From contig NZ_QGGO01000032.1 of the NCBI RefSeq assembly GCF_003148625.1, forward strand, positions 1-64,000: 64,000 nt of DNA, written 5' to 3'. The position numbers and the translations under genes are program-made. Numbering within the stretch: position 1 is the stretch's first letter; each line of letters starts with the position of its first letter. Of this stretch, positions 52,347 through 61,026 are shown piece after piece. This DNA is from Arcicella aurantiaca (GTDB taxonomy: Bacteria; Bacteroidota; Bacteroidia; Cytophagales; Spirosomataceae). The notes beneath the pieces were generated by a model. The model was given only the letters and a program-made list of their open reading frames with translations. It did no database searches and had not been told where the DNA came from.

Positions 52347-53453
52347 CTACGCCAAAGTAACAGACAACATAATTTGATGTTTATTAGGGTCTGCAATAAC
52401 CTGAAGACTATAACGATTGGGGTATAAAGAATTTAAACGTTTTTGGACATTTATTAAACCAATTCCTCCTAAACTATTCTTTTGTTTTTGAGATAGCTTA
52501 CGGACTTTACTATTGATAACTCCCAAAAATAGGGTGTTACTTTCTACTCTAATTTTAATATGAACGTAACTCTGAATAGTTGAATCTCCTATTCCATGTT
52601 TAAAAGCATTTTCGATAAAAGCAATCAAAATAAGCGGGGCTATAACTCCTGTTAAGTCTCCCTCAATTTCCAATTTCACTTGTACTTTTGATGAATTTCT
52701 GATTTGTTCCAGAGCTACAAAATCCTTGAGAAAAGCTACTTCTTTCTCAACACTTACCGTAGATAAAGAACTTTCGTATAATACATAATCCAAAAGATTG
52801 GATAGAGACAAAATAGCATCAGGGCTTCTTTGGTCTCCTATTACAACTAAACTGTAAATATTATTAAGTGTATTGACTAAGAAATGAGGATTAATTTGAA
52901 GACGCAAAAAGTCTATCTCTAATTGTTTTTTTTCTGAAAGAACCTTCGCAAATATTCTAACAAATTTTAAGAAAAAAGCAGGTAAAGCGGTAAATATAAG
53001 TTGAATTGTATCTGTAATAATATTAATTATATCAAAATAAGACCAAAAGTTGGATTCGTACACATTATGATAAATTTCATATATTCTTTTGTTTTGCGGA
53101 GTAATCCAATGGTTTTCTATCACAATAACTACTCTTAAATAAGTCTCTAAAGACATGAAAAAATAGAATGCGATAATTGCAGAACAAATAACAATTACTC
53201 TAAACCAACCTATGTATTGAGCATATAAGTAAGGAATAAAATAGTTGAATAAATAAAAAAATGTGCTACTGGTAAGGGTAAAAGAGAATGCTCCTATTAA
53301 ACGAATAATAAGTGAATCAGATGGAAAACCTGTACCAAATAGCAGAGAGATAAAAAAAAATCCCCAAAAAATAGCATGAAGTATTATCCTCCGCTTGAAG
53401 GGTACGTGGTCAATAGGATACAGGCGAAGTAAGTAATCAGCTAAACGTTCCAT
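52347..53453 (-). CDS. LytS-like sensor histidine kinase (His_kinase family)
   Basis: A 368-residue kinase with four hydrophobic helices in the first 165 residues (about 24-40, 50-75, 84-103 and 143-165), a short linker, the His_kinase domain with His190 in LQINPHFLVNTLNNIYSLV, and a HATPase region (IAFIENAFKHGIG, then GGIGLINVQKRL). It is 9 bases downstream of the LytTR gene, so they form a pair. In this position it probably senses the peptide, envelope stress or nutrients to control the RiPP genes. Confidence 0.9.
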   Translation of the reverse strand: MERLADYLLRLYPIDHVPFKRRIILHAIFWGFFFISLLFGTGFPSDSLIIRLIGAFSFTLTSSTFFYLFNYFIPYLYAQYIGWFRVIVICSAIIAFYFFMSLETYLRVVIVIENHWITPQNKRIYEIYHNVYESNFWSYFDIINIITDTIQLIFTALPAFFLKFVRIFAKVLSEKKQLEIDFLRLQINPHFLVNTLNNIYSLVVIGDQRSPDAILSLSNLLDYVLYESSLSTVSVEKEVAFLKDFVALEQIRNSSKVQVKLEIEGDLTGVIAPLILIAFIENAFKHGIGDSTIQSYVHIKIRVESNTLFLGVINSKVRKLSQKQKNSLGGIGLINVQKRLNSLYPNRYSLQVIADPNKHQIMLSVTLA

Positions 53454-53462
53454 TACGAATCA

Positions 53463-54173
53463 TTAATTTATAGCTTTAAACCGAGAAATAAAGGCTGTCT
53501 TAAATGCCCTTCCAAGTGTAATTTCTTTTTTATCGTTCATGATTACAAGGCTATTAGCACTATCTATTGAATCAATTTTATCTGAATTGATGATAAACGA
53601 TTTATGAACTCTGATAAAATTGGTAGCTGGCAACGTTTCTATTATTTTAGTCAAGGTTGATAAAGTCACAATTGAGCGTTCTTTGGTTATAATTTTTATA
53701 TAATCTCCCAAACCTTCAATATAAAGTATATCGGCAAATTCTATTTTTATCATTCTCCCAGATTCTTTAACATACATGGCTATCGAGACGGGGTTTTCTT
53801 CTGAAAAACTATTCCCATATAGCCGTTGGACTTTCTCGACAGATTTCTTGAATCGGTCAAATGAAACGGGTTTCTTTAAATAATCAATGGCGTCCAGTTC
53901 AAACCCTTCAAGGGCAAAGTTAGGATAAGCAGTAATGATAATTACGTGTGGTTTTGGCGAAAGCATTCGGATAAAATCTAAGCCCGAAAGTCGAGGCATT
54001 TCGATGTCTGTAAAAATCAAATCTATGGCATTATCTTCCAGAAAATCAGAGGCTTCCAGTGCATTATCAAATACTTCCACTAATTCTAATTCAGGAAGAC
54101 GATTAAAATAGTTTCGCATTAAATTTTGTGCAGGTTCTTCGTCTTCAAGAACAATACATCTAATTTTTTTCAT
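53463..54173 (-). CDS. LytTR family response regulator of the RiPP locus
   Basis: A 236-residue regulator. Receiver domain with Asp11 and phospho-acceptor Asp56 (LIFTDIEMP), and Lys in YLKKPVSF. The LytTR DNA-binding domain (about 130-232) has KIEFADILYIEGLGDYIKI and FIRVHKSFIINSDKID. First gene of a regulator-kinase pair at the promoter end of the RiPP locus. The 21-bp-phased repeats between the pair and the first peptide gene are its likely binding sites. Confidence 0.92.
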   Translation of the reverse strand: MKKIRCIVLEDEEPAQNLMRNYFNRLPELELVEVFDNALEASDFLEDNAIDLIFTDIEMPRLSGLDFIRMLSPKPHVIIITAYPNFALEGFELDAIDYLKKPVSFDRFKKSVEKVQRLYGNSFSEENPVSIAMYVKESGRMIKIEFADILYIEGLGDYIKIITKERSIVTLSTLTKIIETLPATNFIRVHKSFIINSDKIDSIDSANSLVIMNDKKEITLGRAFKTAFISRFKAIN

Positions 54174-54211
54174 ACGTCAAGAGTTATCCAACTTGGGGTT
54201 AAGAGATTCTT

Positions 54212-54219
54212 CAAATATA
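54212..54219 (-). promoter_or_regulatory. -7 box for the LytTR/kinase pair
   Basis: TATATTTG on the - strand, 39 bases before the regulator start. A TTG lies 24 bases further upstream (54246-54244), slightly wider than usual. Confidence 0.5.
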
Positions 54220-54264
54220 ATAGATTATCTTCATTAAAAATCTCAAAAACGATATTTCAATAAT

Positions 54265-54315
54265 AGACTTCCTGCGAAAGTGTTTTAAGTCGTAAAACAC
54301 TTTCGCAGGAAGTCT
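54265..54315. mobile_element. MITE-like element, copy 4 (51 bp minimal form)
   Basis: Only the two 23-bp ends joined by AGTCG remain, a near-perfect palindrome, yet it is flanked by AAT triplets (54262-54264 and 54316-54318), a 3-bp duplication. It marks the outer edge of the RiPP locus and could also act as a hairpin between the regulator promoter and ilvE. Confidence 0.85.
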
Positions 54316-54349
54316 AATTGTCTCCTAAATAAAAACGGTCACTTGAATA

Positions 54350-54393
54350 AAACAAAAAACCAACCCTAAAAATTAAGGTTGGTTTTTTGTTTT
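54350..54393 (-). terminator. terminator of ilvE
   Basis: AAACAAAAAACCAACC pairs perfectly with GGTTGGTTTTTTGTTT around an 11-base loop. On the - strand the second arm supplies the T-run. It is 15 bases after the aminotransferase stop codon. Confidence 0.85.
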
Positions 54394-54407
54394 ACAGATT
54401 CTTAAAA

Positions 54408-55472
54408 CTAAATCTTCATTACCCATCCACGAGTATCTTCGATTTTCCCTGTTTTGATATTGTCAATTTCTGTATAAACTCTTTTTGAGAAAGCATCTGC
54501 TGGACGTTCTGGCAAATCATAATCTACACCATTGTAGCCAACTGTTGCGATTGGTGCAATTACTGCGGCAGTACCTGCTCCAAATGCTTCTTGAACTTTA
54601 CCTGAAGCAATGCCTTCAGTCAATTCTTTGATTGATAATTGGCGTTCTTCTACTTCCATTCCAAAGTCTTTTGCCACTTGAATTACCGACTTGCGAGTTA
54701 CACCATCTAAGATAGTATCACCCGTTGGAGCTGTTACCAATTTCCCGTCGATAACGAACATTAAGTTCATCGTTCCCGCTTCTTCTACGTATTGGTGTTC
54801 AGAAGCATCAGTCCAAATAATTTGGTCATAACCTGCATCAACCGCCAATTTTGTTGGATATAATGAACCACCGTAGTTACCCGCATTTTTCGAGAAACCA
54901 ACGCCACCATGAGCAGCTCTGATATATTTTGTTTCCACACGTACACGAATTGGCTTTGTATAATACGCACCAACTGGACAAGTGAAAATCATGAATTTAT
55001 AAGTTTTAGAAGGACTAACGCCTACATATTCGTCAGTAGAGAACATAAACGGACGAATATACATTGAACTACCTTCTTTTGCAGGAATCCAAGCTGAATC
55101 TAAACGTAATAATTCAGAAAGGCCTTCCATAAAAATATCTTCTGGAACTTCTGGCATACACATACGTACAGCAGATTTATTGAGACGCTTCCAGTTTTCT
55201 TCTGGACGGAATACTAAAATTTCTCCTGTTGGACTTTTATAAGCTTTCATTCCTTCAAAAATCGCTTGACCATAATGTAATGACATCATTGCTGGCGAAT
55301 AAGAAATTGGTCCAAAAGGCAGGATTTGAGGAGTTTTCCAAGCTCCGTCTTCATAGTCAACCATCAACATGTGGTCGGCAAAAGAACGTCCAAAAATAAG
55401 GTTGTCAAAATCAACCGTATCAATTCTCGATTTTTCAATCTGATGAATGTCAATCTGCAATGTCTCAGTCAT
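54408..55472 (-). CDS. ilvE: branched-chain amino acid aminotransferase
   Basis: A 354-residue class IV PLP aminotransferase of the longer (eukaryote-like, BCAT II) type. The N-terminal ISYSPAMMSLHYGQAIFEGMKAY and FRPEENWKRLNKSAVRM are diagnostic. The PLP lysine is probably Lys195 in VGFSKNAGNYGGSL, and EAGTMNLMF and GVTRKSVIQ follow. It transfers amino groups between Leu, Ile or Val and 2-oxoglutarate in the cytoplasm. It ends with its own strong terminator, separating it from the RiPP locus. Confidence 0.95.
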   Translation of the reverse strand: MTETLQIDIHQIEKSRIDTVDFDNLIFGRSFADHMLMVDYEDGAWKTPQILPFGPISYSPAMMSLHYGQAIFEGMKAYKSPTGEILVFRPEENWKRLNKSAVRMCMPEVPEDIFMEGLSELLRLDSAWIPAKEGSSMYIRPFMFSTDEYVGVSPSKTYKFMIFTCPVGAYYTKPIRVRVETKYIRAAHGGVGFSKNAGNYGGSLYPTKLAVDAGYDQIIWTDASEHQYVEEAGTMNLMFVIDGKLVTAPTGDTILDGVTRKSVIQVAKDFGMEVEERQLSIKELTEGIASGKVQEAFGAGTAAVIAPIATVGYNGVDYDLPERPADAFSKRVYTEIDNIKTGKIEDTRGWVMKI

Positions 55473-55644
55473 AGTAATATGTAATTTGGTGAATTGATAA
55501 TCTGTGATTTACAAATCTCAATTCTAAATGCAAAAAATAATTTATTTCTTATATAAAATCTTAGAAATCCATAAAGCGTTTTATTATTCTTGATGATTTG
55601 ATTTTCAGCATTTTAAATTACTAAATCACAAATCACAATTATTG

Positions 55645-56193
55645 CTAAACTCTTGGTTTCCAAGCAACTTCTTCAATTTCAAGTTCTTTTGCCATCATTC
55701 GGCACAAAACGAAAAGATAATCTGAAAGGCGATTTAGGTATTTCACAACCAAATCATTCACTTCCGAATCTTCCGCCAATCTCAAAACACATCTTTCGGC
55801 TCTTCTGCAAACAGTTCTGGCTAAATGCCCAAACGAAACCGACTGATGCCCTCCTGGAAGAATGAAAAAACGCATTGGTTCTAATTTTTTATCCATTTCA
55901 TCCATTTCCTTTTCCAAAAGTGTAATATCACCTTCATTTAGGTCTGGAATTTGCCTTTTGGTCTGTTCTGGTTCTGATGCCAAAATTGAGCCAATCGTAA
56001 AAAGTCGGTCTTGGATTTCTTTCAAAACCTCTTTTCTATTTTCATTTACAGTTTGGTCACGCACTAAACCAATATATGAATTAAGTTCATCAACCGTTCC
56101 GTAGGCTTCAATTCTGAGTTCAGTTTTGGCAACTCGTGTTCCTCCTACTAACGATGTCTGTCCTTTATCTCCCGTTTTTGTATATATTTTCAT
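55645..56193 (-). CDS. PduO-type cob(I)alamin adenosyltransferase
   Basis: A 182-residue enzyme that adenosylates corrinoid with ATP. It has the N-terminal KIYTKTGDKGQTSLVGGTRV (ATP-binding), the AYGTVDELNSYIG helix, and the FILPGGHQ and ARTVCRRAERCVLRL stretch typical of PduO/MMAB trimers. Usual length. It stands alone between repeats; other cobalamin genes are not in the window. The 172 bases after it hold no gene. Confidence 0.94.
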   Translation of the reverse strand: MKIYTKTGDKGQTSLVGGTRVAKTELRIEAYGTVDELNSYIGLVRDQTVNENRKEVLKEIQDRLFTIGSILASEPEQTKRQIPDLNEGDITLLEKEMDEMDKKLEPMRFFILPGGHQSVSFGHLARTVCRRAERCVLRLAEDSEVNDLVVKYLNRLSDYLFVLCRMMAKELEIEEVAWKPRV

Positions 56194-56215
56194 GTTTTTA
56201 CAGGTTTTAGAATTA

Positions 56216-56282
56216 AGGTTTTAGGTAATAGATTAAATACTACGATGATAGACTAACACCTAAAACCCATTACCTAAAACCT
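56216..56282. repeat. 14-bp inverted repeat AGGTTTTAGGTAAT
   Basis: Perfect 14-bp arms at 56216-56229 and 56269-56282 with extra partial copies between. It is part of a repeat-derived stretch in 56194-56416 that holds no gene. Confidence 0.65.
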
Positions 56283-56416
56283 CTATTCCACAAAGCTACA
56301 TTTTTTTAATAAAATTATTTTCATAAAATTTAAAAATAATTGTCATAACAACTATTTTTTCTAATAAGATAAATTTCTAATCCTGCTTTTCATTAGAAAC
56401 TTTGGGAGTTGTGGCG

Positions 56417-56424
56417 TAATTTTG
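56417..56424 (+). promoter_or_regulatory. -7 box for the DUF1648-like gene
   Basis: TAATTTTG matches TAnnTTTG, 83 bases before the ATG at 56508; the leader between is AT-rich. No -33 element at ideal distance. Confidence 0.4.
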
Positions 56425-56507
56425 CGGTGTAATTTTCACATTAAGTATAGCGGTTTTGTTGTGACAAAGTTTGAATTTACCTAATCACCAACCACTAATC
56501 CCTAAAT

Positions 56508-57017
56508 ATGAGTATAGAATATTTTATTTCAAGAGTTTGGCGATATTTATCTATTGCAGCCTTCGTTATTGTTCTTTTATTTACCTATCGTGGACTTCCA
56601 GACCCAACGGCGGTACATTTTGGAGAAAATGGTAGAGGAGACGGATTTCTTCCTAAAAATGAAGTTTTTTATCTTTTCGGAGGTATTATGTTTGCTTTTA
56701 ATATTTTGGTAGTTTTATTGATTAATAGCGTACAAAAATTGCCTGCCAATGCTTTTCAGTGGATTCCAAATAAAAAATGGCTTATTGACCGCAAGCAATT
56801 AAATGATACCGTTGTCAATTGGTTAAATTTTCTTCCTGCCGTTGTTAATACATTTTTATTACTGATTCTCAGAGCTTTATTGGCTCTCAACGATGAAAGA
56901 ACCTTCAATACTGATTATACGTATTTGCTTGTGATTGGTGTTGCTGCCATCATCATTTGGATTTTTTATTTGCCAATCAAATTGCTTTACACAAATCCAG
57001 ATGTTGTAGAAGATTAA
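56508..57017 (+). CDS. DUF1648-like membrane protein
   Basis: A 169-residue protein with four predicted membrane helices (about 13-28, 52-72, 105-125 and 138-158). The first extracytoplasmic loop GLPDPTAVHFGENGRGDGFL matches the start of the DUF1648 domain (LPxxxPxHxNxxGxxDG...). Function is unknown; some relatives are parts of SdpI-like immunity proteins, but that is not claimed here. It is convergent with the adenosyltransferase promoter side and followed by a large palindrome. Confidence 0.75.
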   Translation: MSIEYFISRVWRYLSIAAFVIVLLFTYRGLPDPTAVHFGENGRGDGFLPKNEVFYLFGGIMFAFNILVVLLINSVQKLPANAFQWIPNKKWLIDRKQLNDTVVNWLNFLPAVVNTFLLLILRALLALNDERTFNTDYTYLLVIGVAAIIIWIFYLPIKLLYTNPDVVED

Positions 57018-57020
57018 AAT

Positions 57021-57197
57021 TATACGGAATTATGTACTTAATGTAGCAAAACCTCACCCCCGACCCCTCTCCGATGGAGAGGGGAGAAAAATGGGGTCGA
57101 ATGCTCCCCTCTCCATCGGAGAGGGGTTGGGGCGACCGTCGCACGGGTGAGGTTTTTTCAACTCAAATTTAACTTGCGACATTAAGTATATAATTCC
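57021..57197. repeat. nested inverted repeat with CCTCTCCGATGGAGAGG core
   Basis: The inner arms (57047-57157) contain CCCCTCTCCGATGGAGAGGGG facing its complement, and the outer sequence GGAATTATGTACTTAATGT (57026-57044) faces ACATTAAGTATATAATTCC (57179-57197). GC-rich within an AT-rich genome, so a separate repeat family inserted in another palindrome. The end resembles a terminator for both sides. Confidence 0.8.
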
Positions 57198-57241
57198 GAA
57201 ATTATATCATAATTATCCAGAATTGTTCTTTTAGTATAATT

Positions 57242-57261
57242 CACGATTCTGGAGAATCGTG
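57242..57261. repeat. CACGATTCTGGAGAATCGTG palindrome
   Basis: A perfect 9-bp stem with a 2-base centre, 18 bases before the queA start. A close relative lies at 63109-63126 between moaC and mobA, so it is a dispersed short palindrome. Confidence 0.7.
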
Positions 57262-57278
57262 GTACACAAAATTATCCT

Positions 57279-58529
57279 GTGCAAAACATCAAGCTTTCAG
57301 ATTATACCTACGATTTACCCGATGAACGCATCGCAAAATTTCCTTTGCCCAAACGTGACGAATCGAAATTACAGGTTTATCAACAAGGGAAAATAACGCA
57401 TACTGTTTTCAAAAACATTACGGATTATTTGCCTAAAAACAGTTTACTCGTTTTTAATAATACCAAAGTTATTCCTGCCCGAATTCACTTTCAGAAATCA
57501 ACAGGAGCAGTCATTCAGATTTTTTTATTACACCCTGTACTACCAACGCCTGTTATTAATTTGGCGATGGAAGTAACCGATTCTTGCGTATGGGAATGTA
57601 TGATTGGCAATAGAAAACGTTGGAAAAAAGGCGACGTTCTTTCTCAAACCCTAACCATTGACGGTCAAGAAGTAAAAGTAAATGCCGAGATTTTTGACGA
57701 AGAAAAGAATTACGTTAAATTTAGGTATGAGGTAGAAAATAGTGAAATTCCAAAACCCACTACCTCATACCTACTACCTCATACCTACGAATTACCTTTT
57801 TCCAAGCTCATTCAATCTCTCGGGCAAATTCCGCTTCCTCCATACTTAAATCGTGAAGCAGAAACGGCAGATTATGAAACATACCAAACCGTTTATAGTG
57901 AGAAAAAAGGGGCAGTCGCAGCTCCAACGGCGGGTCTTCATTTCACTGACGAAGTTTTAAAAAACCTTGAAAATCAAGGAATAAAGCAAGAGTTTTTAAC
58001 GCTACACGTTGGGGCGGGAACATTTCAACCAATCAAAGTGGAGAATATCATTGAGCATAAAATGCACAATGAGCAAGTAGTTATTAGTCGAGAAAATGTA
58101 GAAAATCTTTTAGCTAATTTAGGAAATATTATTCCCGTTGGAACAACTTCTATGCGGACTTTGGAAAGTCTTTATTGGTACGGTGTAAAATTAATTTCAG
58201 ATAAAAACAGTCCGTTTTTTATAGAAAAATTATATCCTTATCAACACGAAAATGTACCAAGTGCTGAGGAATCTTTAAAAGCTATCTTGGAAAAAATGAT
58301 AGCCAATAACGATTCAGAAATTACAGGAGAAACTGAAATTTTTATCTTTCCAAGTTATCAGTTTAAACTTTGTAAAGGTATTATTACCAATTATCACCAA
58401 CCAGAAAGTACGTTGATTTTATTGATTGCAGCACTCATTGGCGAAGATTGGCGACGTGTTTATGAAGAAGCTATGACAAAAGACTATCGTTTTTTGAGTT
58501 ATGGAGATTCTTCTCTTTTACTCCCGTAA
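57279..58529 (+). CDS. queA: S-adenosylmethionine:tRNA ribosyltransferase-isomerase
   Basis: A 416-residue QueA. The start is GTG at 57279, giving (M)QNIKLSDYTYDLPDERIAKFPL, the expected N-terminus; no closer ATG keeps it. Recognisable blocks are RDESKLQVY, FNNTKVIPAR, AAPTAGLHFTDEVL, LHVGAGTFQP, GTTSMRTLES and NYHQPESTLILLIAA. It transfers and isomerises the ribosyl part of AdoMet onto 7-aminomethyl-7-deazaguanine in tRNA to form epoxyqueuosine. Slightly longer than typical (about 350), with an insert near 150-170 partly made of repeat-like Thr-Thr-Ser-Tyr-Leu residues. Confidence 0.95.
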   Translation: MQNIKLSDYTYDLPDERIAKFPLPKRDESKLQVYQQGKITHTVFKNITDYLPKNSLLVFNNTKVIPARIHFQKSTGAVIQIFLLHPVLPTPVINLAMEVTDSCVWECMIGNRKRWKKGDVLSQTLTIDGQEVKVNAEIFDEEKNYVKFRYEVENSEIPKPTTSYLLPHTYELPFSKLIQSLGQIPLPPYLNREAETADYETYQTVYSEKKGAVAAPTAGLHFTDEVLKNLENQGIKQEFLTLHVGAGTFQPIKVENIIEHKMHNEQVVISRENVENLLANLGNIIPVGTTSMRTLESLYWYGVKLISDKNSPFFIEKLYPYQHENVPSAEESLKAILEKMIANNDSEITGETEIFIFPSYQFKLCKGIITNYHQPESTLILLIAALIGEDWRRVYEEAMTKDYRFLSYGDSSLLLP

Positions 58530-58715
58530 CACAGACTTCAGTCTGTTCTTTCAACTCCCGTAACACAGACTTTAGTCTGTTCTTTCAACTCCCGTAACAC
58601 AGACTTTAGTCTGTTCTTTCAACTTCCGTAACACAGACTTTAGTCTGTTCTTTCAACTTCCGTAACACAGACTTTAGTCTGTTCTTTTTACTTACAGACT
58701 AAAGTCTGTGTTACT
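58526..58715. repeat. five 34-bp tandem units plus an inverted copy
   Basis: Units with TAACACAGACTTTAGTCTGT start at 58527, 58561, 58595 and on to five copies, then an inverted copy (ACAGACTAAAGTCTGTGTTA) ends against the rarA stop. Each unit contains the palindrome also seen at 21808-21908. It separates the convergent queA and rarA genes and may terminate both. Confidence 0.9.
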
Positions 58716-59961
58716 TTTTCATTCCTTCTTTTATCTTTCTTTCGGCAGCATTTTCTTGGGGTTCATAAAAGATTTTCTCTTTGATTTCATCGGGTAAATA
58801 TTGTTGTTCTACAAAATTCCCTTCGTAATTATGGGCGTATTTGTAGCCTTTTCCGTAATCTAACTCTTTCATTAGTTTGGTCGGAGCATTGCGTAAATGT
58901 AGCGGAACAGGCAAATTCCCCGTCTGACGCACCAACGCCAACGCATTATCAATTGCCAAATATGCCGAATTACTTTTGGCGGAAGTTGCCAAATAAATTA
59001 CCGTCTGCGAGAGAATAATACGAGCTTCTGGCAAGCCAACTGCCCGAATGGTTTGGAAACAAGTATTTGCCATCAAAAGGGCATTTGGATTGGCAAGTCC
59101 AATATCTTCCGAAGCCAAAATCATCATTCGTCTGCCAATAAATTCAATGTCTTCGCCTCCTTCAATCATGCGAGCGAGCCAATAAATAGCAGCGTCAGGG
59201 TCAGAGCCACGAATGGATTTAATGAAAGCCGAAATAATATCATAATGTTGCTCTCCGTCCTTGTCGTACAGGGCAATGTGTTGTTGCAGTTTTTCAACAA
59301 CCATCTCGTTGGTAATTTCCAAAACTTCCTCCCCTTCGTTGAAAGTAGTGACCAATTCCAAAATATTATACAACTTCCGACCATCGCCCCCCGAAAACTG
59401 CAACATGGCTTCGTATTCTTTAACGACCACTTTCTTATTTTTCAGAAAAGCGTCTTTTTCTAAAGCCTGATTAACCAAGAAAATCAGTTCATCTTTACTC
59501 AAAGGTTTGAGAACATACACCTGACAACGTGATAAAAGTGCCGAAATAACTTCAAATGAAGGGTTTTCGGTAGTTGCCCCGATAAGCGTAACGATTCCTT
59601 TTTCAACTGCTCCCAACAATGAATCTTGTTGAGATTTTGAAAAACGGTGAATCTCATCAATGAATAAAATAGGCGACGGGCTATCGAAAAACTGTTGTTT
59701 TTTGGCTAAATCTATCGTTTCTCGAATATCTTTCACCCCCGAATTAATAGCAGAAAGTACATAAAAAGGACGTTTCAGAGCCTTTGCGACAATGCTCGCC
59801 AAAGTGGTTTTACCAACCCCCGGAGGTCCCCAAAGAATAAAAGAAGGCACACGACCAGCCTCCACCGCCCGACGAAGTACGGCTTTTGACCCTACCAAAT
59901 GTTGTTGTCCGACATATTCATCAAGCGTATCTGGACGCATTCTTTCGGCTAATGGCTGCAT
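58711..59961 (-). CDS. rarA: replication-associated recombination protein A (RarA/MgsA) AAA ATPase
   Basis: A 416-residue clamp-loader-like ATPase. PLAERMRPDTLDEYVGQQHLVG opens the protein, Walker A is GPPGVGKTT near 45-53, Walker B is LFIDEIHRF and sensor 1 is GATTENPSF. The C-terminal region has IYWLARMIEGGED and RRMMILASEDIGLANP. It acts at stalled replication forks. The length and all motifs are normal. Confidence 0.95.
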   Translation of the reverse strand: MQPLAERMRPDTLDEYVGQQHLVGSKAVLRRAVEAGRVPSFILWGPPGVGKTTLASIVAKALKRPFYVLSAINSGVKDIRETIDLAKKQQFFDSPSPILFIDEIHRFSKSQQDSLLGAVEKGIVTLIGATTENPSFEVISALLSRCQVYVLKPLSKDELIFLVNQALEKDAFLKNKKVVVKEYEAMLQFSGGDGRKLYNILELVTTFNEGEEVLEITNEMVVEKLQQHIALYDKDGEQHYDIISAFIKSIRGSDPDAAIYWLARMIEGGEDIEFIGRRMMILASEDIGLANPNALLMANTCFQTIRAVGLPEARIILSQTVIYLATSAKSNSAYLAIDNALALVRQTGNLPVPLHLRNAPTKLMKELDYGKGYKYAHNYEGNFVEQQYLPDEIKEKIFYEPQENAAERKIKEGMKK

Positions 59962-60095
59962 AATTTTCTACTTAATTTTTGGCAAAGATAAATGATGTGG
60001 GGGATTTTGAAATTATTGATAGATTTTGACTATTATTGTATTTCAACACTTATCAGTTATAAAAATTATTTTCACAATCTACAATTCTAATCTAA

Positions 60096-60989
60096 ATGGC
60101 TACAATTACCAATCCTCACGACAAATTTTTCAAAGAATCTTTCTCTCGTTTAGAAGTGGTTCAAAGTTTCATTCAAGAAGTTTTTCCAGCAGGTATAAAA
60201 GATAAAATCAATCTTAGTAAACTTCAATTGACTAATTCTTCTTTTACCGATGCTGATTTATCGGAACACTTGGCAGACTTAGTTTATAAAAGCGAATATG
60301 CAGGACAAGAAGCTACAATAACATTACTTTTTGAGCATAAATCATATAGAGAGGATTTCCCTCAATGGCAACTTTTGCGATATATGACTAATATTTGGCA
60401 AGAAGAGCAAAAACAAAAGCAAAAATCGTCGGTAATTATTCCAATCATTATCCATCATGGAAATACCAATTGGAATAAAATAACAATGAGACGTTATTTT
60501 GAAAACCCTCCTGATGATTTATTGAAATTCCTTCCAGAATTCGACTATTTACTCTTTTCTCTCAATGATTTTGAAGATTATCAAATTGCTAACTTTAAAA
60601 ATAACTTTCTCAGCACCACTGCCATGCTTTTGAAACATAGTCGAGACGAAAAGGAGCAATTTTTAAGTTTGATTTCTTTTTGGACAGAAAAACTCAACTT
60701 ATTAGAAGAAGCTCATGAAATTGACTTTATCCGCTCAGTGTTTACTTACATTGATAATGGTATAAACTTGACAACAAGAGACTTAACAATTATCTTTACT
60801 AAAGTTTCAAACAACGTAACTAATATTGCCATGACGATTGCAGAAGAAATTAAAATAAATACAACTATATTTTATGTTAAAGGCTTATTGAAAAAAGGCT
60901 TTGATGCTGCTTTTATTGCAGATACATTTGAGCTTCCAGTCAAATATGTAGAAGAAATTATCCAAAAAATAAAAGAATCTTCTAACTAA
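60096..60989 (+). CDS. Rpn family PD-(D/E)XK nuclease / putative transposase
   Basis: A 297-residue protein starting MATITNPHDKFFKESF. The nuclease core includes HLADLVYKSEY (Asp) and ITLLFEHKSY (Glu-x-Lys), the spaced acidic residues of Rpn/YhgA-type PD-(D/E)XK enzymes, followed by LLRYMTNIWQEE. The C-terminus (FDAAFIADTFELPVKYVEEI) is the common helical end. These proteins promote recA-independent recombination or are domesticated transposase relatives. It is a single gene with palindromes on its downstream side. Confidence 0.88.
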   Translation: MATITNPHDKFFKESFSRLEVVQSFIQEVFPAGIKDKINLSKLQLTNSSFTDADLSEHLADLVYKSEYAGQEATITLLFEHKSYREDFPQWQLLRYMTNIWQEEQKQKQKSSVIIPIIIHHGNTNWNKITMRRYFENPPDDLLKFLPEFDYLLFSLNDFEDYQIANFKNNFLSTTAMLLKHSRDEKEQFLSLISFWTEKLNLLEEAHEIDFIRSVFTYIDNGINLTTRDLTIIFTKVSNNVTNIAMTIAEEIKINTTIFYVKGLLKKGFDAAFIADTFELPVKYVEEIIQKIKESSN

Positions 60990-61026
60990 TTCTAATTTAA
61001 AAATGGTATTGCGTATGGGAGTATCA

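Noticed and set aside
54265-54315. Simple terminator hairpin
   Set aside because: Its arms equal the ends of the longer mobile copies and it has a 3-bp flanking duplication, so it is better read as a minimal element.
58526-58715. Possible CRISPR-like array of 34-bp units
   Set aside because: Repeats abut directly, contain an internal palindrome shared with other gaps, and lack variable spacers.
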